DNA from: a bacterium
Lineage (GTDB): Bacteria; Patescibacteriota; Saccharimonadia; Saccharimonadales; Saccharimonadaceae
Assembly: GCA_021847685.1 (NCBI GenBank)
Contig: JAJZQE010000006.1
Coordinates: forward strand, 1 to 14,646
DNA: 14,646 nt
Direction of reading: 5' to 3'
This document shows, in pieces, positions 5,074 through 12,300 of this stretch. Made by a program: the position numbers and the translations under genes. The notes below the pieces were generated by a model. That model was not told the origin of the DNA. It worked only from the letters and a program-made list of their open reading frames with translations, and made no database searches. Position 1 is the stretch's first letter, and each line of letters begins with the position of its first letter.

Positions 5074-7170
5074 TTATTTGCTTGAGCGCTTTTCGATAAT
5101 CTCTTGCGCGACGTTTGGTGGGACTTCCTCGTATTGAGCCAGTTCCATCGTACTTGCAGCACGACCTTGGCTCATTGAGCGAATGTCGTTAGTATAACCA
5201 AACATGTTAGCCAGTGGCACAATCGCCTTAACTAACTTGGCACCACCGTTTAGGTCGTCCATAGCCTCAATACGACCACGACGAGAGTTTAAGTCACCGA
5301 TAACATCACCCATGAACTCTTCAGGGGTAGTAACTTCAACACGCATAACAGGCTCGAGTAGGATTGGCTTTGCCTGGCGAATACCTTCACGAGTTGCCAG
5401 CGCACCAGCCAACTTAAAGGCAAGCTCACTGGAGTCAACATCGTGGTAGCTTCCGTCGTGTAGCGTAGCCTTAACGTCAACAACTGGGTAGCCAGCAATA
5501 ACACCGCTATCAAGCGTTTCGCGAACACCTGCCTCAACGGGCTTGCGGTACTCTTGTGGCACAACACCACCCTTAATTTCGTCAAAGAATTCAAAGCCTT
5601 TACCTGGTTCGTTCGGCTCAAATTTAATCCAAACATCACCATACTGGCCGCGTCCACCAGACTGCTTGGCGTGCTTACCCTGGACATCAGATGTGCCCTT
5701 GATTGATTCACGGAAGGCAACTTGTGGCTCACCAATGTTAGCTTCGACGTTAAACTCGCGGCGCATACGATCAACCAAGATATCAAGGTGAAGCTCACCC
5801 ATTCCGGACATAATCGTCTGACCAGTTTCTTCGTCGGTGTGAACACGGAAAGTAGGATCCTCTTCAGCGAGTCGCTGCAAAGCAATACCCATCTTCTCTT
5901 GGTCGGCCTTAGTTTTTGGCTCAACCGCAATCGAGACAGGTGGTTCTGGGAAAGTAATGCTTTCAAGCGCAATTGGGTGCGCTGGATCAGACAAAGTGTG
6001 ACCGGTAAAAGTGTCTTTCAGGCCAATCACGGCTGCAATGTCACCAGCTGAAACTGATTCGATTTCTTCGCGCTTGTCGGCGTGCATACGAACAATACGA
6101 CCGACGCGCTCTTTTTCACCAGTCGTGGTATTAAGAACGTAGCTTCCGGCCATCAATTTACCACTGTAAACACGAACAAAAATCAGTTTTCCAACAAATG
6201 GATCAGTCGCAATCTTAAAGGCAAGACCGGCCAGTGGCGCAGTTTCCGATGGCTTGCGCTCGATTTCTTCACCAGTTTTTGGATTAATACCCCAAATCGC
6301 GTCCACGTCCAAGGGCGATGGCAAGTAATCAACCATAATATCAAGCAGTTTTTCGACAATCACGCCACGACCGTCACCGCCACTTACTAGGAAGAAGTTT
6401 CCGCCAAGCACGCGCTTACGTAAAGCGGCTTTTAGTTCAGGGATCGTAATTGACTCCTCGCCTTGCTCTAGGAATCTTTCAAATAAAGCGTCGTCGGCTT
6501 CAACGGCAGCTTCAACAAGTAGACTGCGGGCATTTTGGGCTTTCTCAAGCATATCGGTCGGAATTTCGCCTTGAACCAATTCGTGATCGGCGTAATCAGT
6601 GTAAGTATAAGCTTTCATCTCGACAAGGTCGACAACACCATTTATGTCTTTTTCAAAACCAATTGGCAAATGAATTGGCAGCGCGTTTTTAGTCAAACGA
6701 GCGTGAATCGTACCAAGTGATTTATAGAAGTCACCGCCGGTCTGATTAATCTTGTTGATAAAACAAATTCGTGGCACGCCATATTTATTAGCTTGGCGCC
6801 AAACAGTCTCGGACTGAGCCTCAACACCCATCTTACCGTCAAAAATCGTAACAGCGCCGTCAAGAACGCGCAGAGAACGCTCAACCTCGGCCGTAAAGTC
6901 GATGTGACCAGGGGTGTCGATGATGTTAATCTTGTGATCTTTCCAAAAACAGGTAACAGCGGCACTAGTAATAGTGATTCCGCGCTCTTTTTCCTGCGCC
7001 ATCCAGTCGGTCGTTGCACTATCGCCGTTTGCGCCGCGAACCTCACCAATCTTGTGATTGATGCCAGTACGATAGAGGATACCTTCGGTTGTCGTAGTCT
7101 TACCAGCATCAATGTGCGCGATAATACCGATATTACGGAGGTCCTTTAGTGGGACGTGTTTTTCTGCCAT
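5074..7170 (-). CDS. fusA: translation elongation factor EF-G with an atypical guanine-binding pocket
   Basis: This 698-residue GTPase drives tRNA-mRNA translocation and ribosome recycling, and has full-length five-domain architecture. P-loop AHIDAGKTT (18-26), switch I RGITI (63-67) and DTPGH (85-89) are standard. The G4 motif, universally NKxD, reads NKIN at 139-142 (codons AAC AAG ATT AAT). The G5 motif, normally SA(F/L/K), reads SGG at 263-265. The rest is orthodox: GMGELHLDILVDRM in domain III, GGRGQYGDV and SSELAFKLAGALA in domain IV, and LEPVMRVEVTTPEEFMGDVIGDLNSRRG in domain V. It is the only EF-G in view and lies next to tuf and the rpsL-rpsG unit, so it is probably the housekeeping factor and not a paralogue. 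Own promoter candidate upstream; stop TAA. Confidence 0.97.
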   Translation of the reverse strand: MAEKHVPLKDLRNIGIIAHIDAGKTTTTEGILYRTGINHKIGEVRGANGDSATTDWMAQEKERGITITSAAVTCFWKDHKINIIDTPGHIDFTAEVERSLRVLDGAVTIFDGKMGVEAQSETVWRQANKYGVPRICFINKINQTGGDFYKSLGTIHARLTKNALPIHLPIGFEKDINGVVDLVEMKAYTYTDYADHELVQGEIPTDMLEKAQNARSLLVEAAVEADDALFERFLEQGEESITIPELKAALRKRVLGGNFFLVSGGDGRGVIVEKLLDIMVDYLPSPLDVDAIWGINPKTGEEIERKPSETAPLAGLAFKIATDPFVGKLIFVRVYSGKLMAGSYVLNTTTGEKERVGRIVRMHADKREEIESVSAGDIAAVIGLKDTFTGHTLSDPAHPIALESITFPEPPVSIAVEPKTKADQEKMGIALQRLAEEDPTFRVHTDEETGQTIMSGMGELHLDILVDRMRREFNVEANIGEPQVAFRESIKGTSDVQGKHAKQSGGRGQYGDVWIKFEPNEPGKGFEFFDEIKGGVVPQEYRKPVEAGVRETLDSGVIAGYPVVDVKATLHDGSYHDVDSSELAFKLAGALATREGIRQAKPILLEPVMRVEVTTPEEFMGDVIGDLNSRRGRIEAMDDLNGGAKLVKAIVPLANMFGYTNDIRSMSQGRAASTMELAQYEEVPPNVAQEIIEKRSSK

Positions 7171-7229
7171 GGAGTTTTTCTTATCCTTTTCTTAAATATT
7201 TTTTGCCATAAAAAATAGCTCTTATGTCC

Positions 7230-7259
7230 ATTTTATCAGATTAGTCTAGTTTTTGCCAG
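7230..7259 (-). promoter_or_regulatory. possible fusA promoter
   Basis: On the minus strand CTGGCA (7259-7254), an 18-base spacer and TAAAAT (7235-7230), preceded by TGA, resemble a promoter with an extended -10. It sits between the rpsG terminator and fusA, leaving a leader of about 55 bases with a weak AAAGGA ribosome binding site. Confidence 0.45.
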
Positions 7260-7293
7260 TGACAATGAATGGTTTTATTATATCCGTTTAATT

Positions 7294-7326
7294 AAAAAGC
7301 CCCGGCCGTATGGTTCGGAGCTTTTT
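7294..7326 (-). terminator. intrinsic terminator after rpsG
   Basis: AAAAAGC (7294-7300) and GCTTTTT (7320-7326) pair around an imperfect inner CCGG/TCGG stem. On the minus strand it ends in a T tract, 18 bases past the rpsG stop. It separates rpsL-rpsG from fusA, which share one transcript in the classical str operon. Confidence 0.75.
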
Positions 7327-7343
7327 AATAATCCATGATTGGA

Positions 7344-7823
7344 TTAGGTACGAGCGAAGTGAGCAAAGGCTCGGTTGGCTTCGGCCATCTTGTGAGTATC
7401 TTCCTTCTTCTTGTAGGCAGCACCGGCTTCGTTATATGCATCAACAATCTCAAGCGCAAGACGCTGAGAATAAGCGATACCCTTACGTGAACGAGCTGAT
7501 TGAACTAGCCATGAAAAGGCGTAGTGCAATTGGCGGTGTCCAGAAACTGGGAACGGAATCTGGTAGTTTGCACCACCGACACGACGAGATTTAACTTCGA
7601 AGTTTGGTGAAACATTCTTTAGAGCACGCTCAAATACGGCAAGTGGATCTTCGCTACCAATTTTTTTAGCAGCAACTTCTAGGGCGCTATAAACAGCACG
7701 TTCAGCAACAAGCTTTTTGCCATCAAGCATTGACTTGTTGATTAGACGCTGAACCATAACGCTTTGGTACTTGCGATCTGGGTTTAGACGTCGTTGTAGA
7801 CTGGCAGTAACTTTACGAGGCAT
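7344..7823 (-). CDS. rpsG: 30S ribosomal protein S7
   Basis: This 159-residue protein has the normal length. S7 nucleates assembly of the 30S head by binding the 3' major domain of 16S rRNA and lies near the E site. The family signature is complete: MPRKV start, LINKSMLDGKK at ~27-37, PNFEVKSRRVGGANYQIPFPV at ~73-93 and HKMAEANRAFAHF at the end. The ATG shares a base with the rpsL stop (TAATG), and an AAGGAGG ribosome binding site lies within the last rpsL codons, indicating translational coupling. Stop is TAA, followed by a terminator. Confidence 0.98.
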   Translation of the reverse strand: MPRKVTASLQRRLNPDRKYQSVMVQRLINKSMLDGKKLVAERAVYSALEVAAKKIGSEDPLAVFERALKNVSPNFEVKSRRVGGANYQIPFPVSGHRQLHYAFSWLVQSARSRKGIAYSQRLALEIVDAYNEAGAAYKKKEDTHKMAEANRAFAHFART

Positions 7824-8236
7824 TACTTGTCCTCCTTCTTGGCACCGTATTTTGAACGGCCTTGTTTACGCTTTGCAACGCCTTGAAGGTCAAGAGCGCC
7901 ACGCACGATGTGATAACGAACACCTGGAAGGTCTGGTACACGACCACCACGAACCAGCACAACGGCGTGCTCCTGTAGGTTGTGACCTTCACCGCCAATG
8001 TAAGCCCAAACTTCTTGCTGGTTCGTCAAACGAACACGAGCAACCTTACGAAGGGCCGAGTTAGGCTTTTTAGGTGTCTTGGTTGTTACCTTGATACAAA
8101 CACCACGCTTTAGTGGACCATCTTGCTCGTAGTAACGAGTTTTTAGTGCGTTGTGAATACGGCCGAGCGCAGGAGACTTACTTTTCTTCAAAGCAGTCTT
8201 GCGAGGCTTGCGCACCAATTGATTGATTGTTGGCAT
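7823..8236 (-). CDS. rpsL: 30S ribosomal protein S12
   Basis: This 137-residue protein forms part of the decoding centre and controls accuracy. It starts MPTINQLVRKPR and has the ~13-residue longer N-terminal loop found in Bacillus-type S12. The decoding loop TPKKPNSALRK (54-64) is intact, including both lysines. The second loop reads GGRVPDLPGVRYH (97-109), with proline 101 where E. coli has the lysine whose changes alter streptomycin response; the adjacent aspartate (usual methylthiolation site) is kept. A GGAG ribosome binding site lies five bases before the ATG. First gene of the rpsL-rpsG unit; stop TAA overlaps the rpsG start. Confidence 0.98.
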   Translation of the reverse strand: MPTINQLVRKPRKTALKKSKSPALGRIHNALKTRYYEQDGPLKRGVCIKVTTKTPKKPNSALRKVARVRLTNQQEVWAYIGGEGHNLQEHAVVLVRGGRVPDLPGVRYHIVRGALDLQGVAKRKQGRSKYGAKKEDK

Positions 8237-8254
8237 TAATACTCCAATTTTATT

Positions 8255-8283
8255 ATTACAATTAAATAATCAGAATGTCGCAA
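8255..8283 (-). promoter_or_regulatory. possible rpsL-rpsG promoter
   Basis: On the minus strand TTGCGA (8283-8278), a 17-base spacer and TGTAAT (8260-8255) resemble a promoter and would give a ~12-base leader containing the GGAG site. The surrounding A+T-rich DNA contains other possible -10 boxes (for example TATAGT/TATAGA near 8325), so the assignment is tentative. Confidence 0.4.
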
Positions 8284-8388
8284 TCCATGAATGAAACGTT
8301 AATTTCAAGCATCTTCAACATTCTATAACTATATTTTAACTTTTACAGATTGAACTCAGCATGTTCGTTCTGTGTCATACTCGCTGTC

Positions 8389-8425
8389 CCGTATAGATTT
8401 GTACACATTCTAATAATCTATACGG
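8389..8425. repeat. perfect 11-bp inverted repeat upstream of rpsL
   Basis: CCGTATAGATT (8389-8399) and AATCTATACGG (8415-8425) are exact inverted repeats around a 15-base loop that itself contains the palindrome TGTACA. It lies ~150-190 bases upstream of rpsL and ~65 bases before the first structured element. It could be an operator or a hairpin. The rest of 8284-8490 shows no gene. Confidence 0.5.
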
Positions 8426-8490
8426 TTCGCAAGAGGAAACTCATCTGTGATTGTAGCAGAATAGTTATGTTTAGTAAAGGTACCTAAATG

Positions 8491-8733
8491 TTCTTTGTGC
8501 TGCCAAAGAACCAAAGCAGCTTCTTTTGAGTCTGCAAAAGAAGCAAAACGACTGGGGCGGCTTCACTGCGCCGTACATCCATCAACAATTATATCGGTCG
8601 CTGCGGAACGACCCATAAAGGGATCGGTCCATTTTTATTGTTACTTAGTTAATCAAAAATGGACAAGTCCTCGCGAATTACTCCGATATAATTATTGCCG
8701 TATGACCGGGCAGCTGCAGATGCCCCAGACCCC
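8491..8733 (+). repeat. structured repeat element, copy 1 (candidate ncRNA or ssDNA-folding element)
   Basis: This copy folds into an ordered set of helices. TTCTTTG (8491-8497) pairs with 8504-8510. GCTTCTTTTG (8519-8528) pairs with 8535-8544. The outer helix is CTGGGGC (8552-8558) with GCCCCAG (8722-8728), and CTGC (8566-8569) pairs with GCAG (8710-8713). The long variable helix uses 8573-8578, 8583-8585 and AATTATATCGG (8587-8597) against 8702-8706, 8695-8697 and 8683-8693. The core has hairpin GGTCG (8596-8600) with 8609-8613, and GTCCATTTTT (8627-8636) with 8655-8664. The core 8596-8639 is identical to copy 2, while the long helix differs in sequence but not in pairing. The ORF crossing it is not in the same frame as the ORF crossing copy 2 through the conserved core, arguing against coding. 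I cannot name a family. Confidence 0.82.
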
Positions 8734-8750
8734 ATAAGCATAAATGGTAT

Positions 8751-8778
8751 TTACAGAGGTAGAAAAGTGTGCTATTTT
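8751..8778 (+). promoter_or_regulatory. possible tRNA promoter
   Basis: TTACAG (8751-8756), a 16-base spacer and TATTTT (8773-8778) lie 20 bases before the first base of the tRNA, suggesting the tRNA is an independent plus-strand transcription unit and not simply part of the upstream element. Confidence 0.4.
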
Positions 8779-8798
8779 GAAGAAACAGGTTGTCCCAT

Positions 8799-8926
8799 GG
8801 TGGGGTGGCCGAGCGGTTTAAAGCACCGGTCTAAGGAATCGGCGTGTGAAAGAAAGAAAGAAACAATCATTTCCGTGATTTATCGATTGAGTATCACCAG
8901 GAGTTCAAATCTCCTTCCCACCGCCA
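8799..8926 (+). tRNA. type II tRNA with anticodon AAG (Leu), serine-like body and a 56-nt variable region
   Basis: The cloverleaf reads as follows. Acceptor GGTGGGG (8799-8805) pairs with TCCCACC (8916-8922), with one G-T pair. D arm starts GCC (8808-8810) with loop GAGCGGTTTA and arm AGC (8822-8824), one C-A mismatch. Anticodon stem CCGGT (8826-8830) pairs with ATCGG (8838-8842) around loop CTAAGGA, so U33 is followed by AAG (8833-8835) and G37. T arm AGGAG (8899-8903), loop TTCAAAT, arm CTCCT (8911-8915). Discriminator G73 (8923) and encoded CCA (8924-8926) follow. AAG with G37 matches a CUU-reading leucine tRNA. But the D arm and G73 are typical of bacterial serine tRNAs, since leucine tRNAs carry A73. 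The variable region 8843-8898 is 56 nt against ~13-20 normally and contains GAAA four times (8848-8863). It may be functional, mischarging or a decaying pseudo-tRNA. Confidence 0.75.
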
Positions 8927-8939
8927 GGGCCCTGGCAAC

Positions 8940-8969
8940 AAAAAAGACCTTCCAAAGAGGGTCTTTTTT
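8940..8969 (+). terminator. intrinsic terminator after the tRNA
   Basis: AAAAAAGACC (8940-8949) and GGTCTTTTTT (8960-8969) form a 10-bp stem extendable by three pairs to a CAAA tetraloop, ending in a T run on the plus strand. Just before it a 14-base palindrome, GCCAGGGCCCTGGC (8923-8936), overlaps the tRNA discriminator and CCA and could form a second small hairpin. The remaining stretch to 9064 has no gene that I can support. Confidence 0.85.
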
Positions 8970-9064
8970 GCTTCCGTGATCTATCAAATCTGCGCTTATG
9001 TTATCACGGGTGGTTATGCTTTGTCAATATGCCCGTTTGCTAGACATCTAGTGACTCCGGCTCG

Positions 9065-9309
9065 GGGGTCTGGGGGTATCTGGAGCTGCCCAAGGTGAAA
9101 AAGGCACAAAGACTGGAATAATGCGCGAGGACTTGTCCATTTTTGAACAGTTAATATAAATAAAAATGGACCGATCCCTTTATGGGTCGTTCCGCAGCGA
9201 CCAGCTTTTGTGATTTTTTCACCTTGGCGCAGTGAAGCCACCCCCAGAGTTTTGCTTCTTTTGCGCCAAAAGAAGGACTTTTGGTTCTTTGTCAAAAAAG
9301 AACAAAGAA
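9065..9309 (-). repeat. structured repeat element, copy 2 (inverted relative to copy 1)
   Basis: The second copy lies on the minus strand and has the same layout. The 5' hairpins are 9302-9309 with 9285-9292 (8 bp) and 9267-9275 with 9255-9263 (9 bp). The outer helix is ACCCCCAG (9240-9247) with CTGGGGGT (9070-9077), and 9229-9232 pairs with 9086-9089. The long variable helix is TTTTTCACCTTGG (9215-9227) with CCAAGGTGAAAAA (9090-9102), 9207-9212 with 9105-9110, and 9201-9204 with 9113-9116. Core hairpins are 9198-9202 with 9185-9189 and 9162-9171 with 9135-9144. The long-helix arms share almost no sequence with copy 1 yet remain complementary. The copy starts two bases beyond the rpoC terminator, so read-through from rpoC would transcribe it in the sense direction. 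Confidence 0.82.
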
Positions 9310-9310
9310 A

Positions 9311-9330
9311 ACCCCGCCGTAAAGCGGGGC
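9311..9330 (-). terminator. intrinsic terminator after rpoC
   Basis: CCCCGC (9312-9317) and GCGGGG (9324-9329) pair around a 6-base loop. On the minus strand the stem is followed by TTTTCTTTG. It lies 21 bases past the rpoC stop and ends the rpoB-rpoC transcript. Confidence 0.85.
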
Positions 9331-9350
9331 TTCTTTATCTGAGCGCTAAC

Positions 9351-12300
9351 CTAGGCGGCTAGCTCGACGTCTTCGGCGATTTCGCTTTCCAGCTCATCGT
9401 CAATTTCGAGCGTGCCATCGGCGCGACGCGCACCGGTACCAACTGGGATCTTGCGACCAATGATCACATTCTCCTTTAGGCCGTGCAGTCGATCGACGCG
9501 ACCACTTACAGCCGCGTTGATTAGGACACGGGTTGTATCCTGGAACGATGCGGCTGACAGGAAGCTATCTGACCAGATTGACACCTTGGTAATACCAAGC
9601 AGCAATTGCGTGTAACCAACTAGCTCTTTACCTTCGGCGGCAAGTTCAGCGTTAGCTTCAACCACAGCGGCCTTCGAGACAATATCACCAGTTACAAAGG
9701 TGCTATCGCCCGGGCTCTCAATCTGAACACGACTAAACATCTGACGCACGATTATCTCAAGGTGCTTGTCGGCCACGTCCTGACCCTGTGCAGCATAGAT
9801 ACGAAGAACTTCGTTAATGATGTAACGTTGTGTCGCTTCGGTACCCTTTAGGCGCATTAGGTCGTGTAGGTTGAGCGAACCGATAGTTAGGCGGTCACCA
9901 GCTTCGACGGAATCACCTGCAGCAACCACTAACTGGTTGCTACCAGGGATTTCGTAGCGAACAGGCGAGCTGGCGTTGGCAGCAATCACGATTGTTGAAT
10001 CGGTCACTTCGACAACACCGTCAAATGGTGCAACAAGTGGCTTTGATTCACTCTCACCGGTTGCCAGAACATCGCCAACCTTAACGTTGCTGCCAGACTT
10101 GACAGTCACAGTGCGACCTTCAAGTTCTAGATTTTCAACGTGTCCAGCTTCTGGAGTCACCTGAACGACATACTTTTTGCCGTCTTCCCAGACATCAACC
10201 AGACCAGTCACTTCGGTAACAAAGGCCTGACCCTTTGGTGTACGAGCTTCGAACAATTCTTCAACACGTGGCAGACCTTGGGTAATGTCACCACCAGCCA
10301 CACCACCGGCGTGGAAAGTACGAAGCGTTAGCTGGGTACCAGGCTCACCGACTGACTGCGCGGCGATAACACCAACTGGCTGATCCTTGGCAACCAAGTT
10401 ACCACTGGCCATGTCGATACCGTAACTTCGACGTGGAATACCGCGGAGGTTTTTGGTCGAAATAACACTTTGGATGCGAACTTCTTTGATATCATCATCA
10501 GCTTCAATCTTGTTAGCGATTTCGCGGGTAATTAACTCATCGGCCTCGATGTATCCCGGCACAGCCTCGGCAGTATAACGACCGAACAAACGGTTGCCGA
10601 ACGAAATCATGGTTAGTTCTGACTCTGAACGATAAATCGTAAAGCCGTCGTCACTATTTGGCATATCTTCAACCGTAAAGACGTCCTGGGAAACGTCAAC
10701 CAAACGACGCGTTAGGTAACCCGAATCGGCGGTCTTTAGGGCGGTGTCAATCAGACCCTTACGGGCACCACGCGTTGCCACGAATTGTTCAAGTGAGCTT
10801 AGCCCATGTTTGTAGCTTGATCGAATCGGCAGCTCAATCTCACGGTTAGTGGCGTCCACCATGATACCAATCATCGAGCTAGCAAGCTTGACGTTACTAA
10901 TATCACCACGTGCACCAGAGTTAACCATCACGCTAATACTGGTGTCCATGTTCTTAAGCTTGGACTGCAAAAACTCAGTAATACTACGGTCAACACTTCG
11001 CCACGAGGCAACGGTTAGGCTGTAGCGTTCTTCCTCGGTAATCAAACCTTGGTCAAACTGCTCAGAGATAAGCGCCGTTTTGGCGTCACCTTCAGCGATA
11101 AAGGTCGCAGTCTCGTCAAAGCTAATGTAGTCGTCCTTACCGGTTGACACAGCGGCGATGGTTGCAAAGCGGAAAGCAAGACCCTTCATACGGTCAGCAA
11201 TTTGGGCGGTTGTTTCGGCGCCATAGGTATCAAAAATTCGGGCCAAAACACGCTTTAGCTGCTTTTTCGTCTGAACGTTATTGTCGTATGGATAATCAGC
11301 TGGCAAGATTTCGTTGAAGAAAACTCGACCAAGCGTGGTGTCGCGAACTTCACCGCGTATCAAAACACGGATTGGCGATTGAAGTTGCAAAAGCTTGTTA
11401 TCATAAGCCATTTCAGCTTCGTAAACCGAGCTAAAAGCCTTAACTTTTTCAGTCTGAGCACTTGGCTTGTCGTATGTTAGGTAATAGTTACCCAAAACAA
11501 CATCCTGCCCAATGTTAAGGACGGGCGCACCATCGGCTGGCTTTAGAAGGTTAGCGGTTGCACTCATTAGCTCGCGAGCCTCGCGCTGGGCATCAGCAGA
11601 TAGCGGCAAGTGAACGGCCATCTGGTCACCGTCGTAGTCGGCGTTAAATCCGTTGGCGACTAGTGGGTGCAAGTGAATTGCCTTTCCTTCAACCAATTTT
11701 GGCTGGAAGGCTTGAATTGACAAACGGTGGAGTGATGGCGCACGGTTCAAAAGAACATACTTACCTTCGATAACCGCATCAAGCGCGTCCCAAACTAGGG
11801 CATCACCAGCTTCAATCAAACGAGTAGCTGATCGAATATTGTAAGCGTGTTCGCCTCTAATTAACCAGCTAATAACAAATGGTTTAAATAGCTCAAGTGC
11901 CATCTGCTTTGGAATACCACATTGGTTAATTTTTAGCTTTGGACCAACCACAATAACGGAACGTCCCGAGTAGTCAACACGCTTTCCTAAGAGGTTCTGT
12001 CGGAAACGACCTTGCTTGCCCTTTAGCATGTCACTAATTGACTTCAAGCGGCGGCGACCACCGGTTGCATTGACAGCACGGCCACCACGGGCAGCTGAGT
12101 TATCGATGAGGGCGTCGACAGCTTCCTGGAGCATACGCATTTCGTTGCGGCGAATAACTTCAGGGGCGTTTAGGTCAATCAACTTCTTTAGACGGTTGTT
12201 TCGGTTAATCACACGACGATAAAGGTCGTTAAGATCTGAGGTCGCAAAACGGCCACCGGTTAGTTGCACCATTGGACGTAGGTCCGGTGGAATAACAGGT

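Noticed and set aside
5074..7170. Frameshift or sequencing error producing NKIN in EF-G
   Set aside because: The frame is intact on both sides, flanking residues (GVPRICFI and GGDFYK) fit the family, and the G5 motif is also altered.
8495..8737. 80-codon plus-strand ORF across element copy 1
   Set aside because: It and the ORF across copy 2 read the identical core in different frames, and differences between copies preserve pairing and not codons. There is no convincing ribosome binding site.
8799..8926. Group I intron or archaeal-type intron in the tRNA
   Set aside because: The extra sequence is only ~40 nt, lies in the variable region and not the anticodon loop, and shows no intron core or convincing bulge-helix-bulge.
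8799..8926. Serine GGA anticodon for the tRNA
   Set aside because: Reading GGA would put A at position 33 and break the symmetrical 5-7-5 anticodon arm; only AAG follows U33.
8974..9009. CCGTGAT/ATCACGG inverted repeat as a second terminator
   Set aside because: Seven pairs with a 22-base loop and no T run; the neighbouring hairpin at 8940-8969 explains termination better.
9040..9051. CTAGACATCTAG palindrome as an insertion target
   Set aside because: A short palindrome with no matching copy at the other end of the island; expected by chance.
9014..9295. 93-codon minus-strand ORF across element copy 2
   Set aside because: Same reasoning as copy 1. A shared QKWTSPR string comes only from the conserved nucleotide block; the upstream frame is not conserved.
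8491..9309. Insertion sequence with terminal inverted repeats
   Set aside because: No transposase or clear target-site duplication. The repeats carry extensive internal structure and substantial divergence, unlike IS termini.
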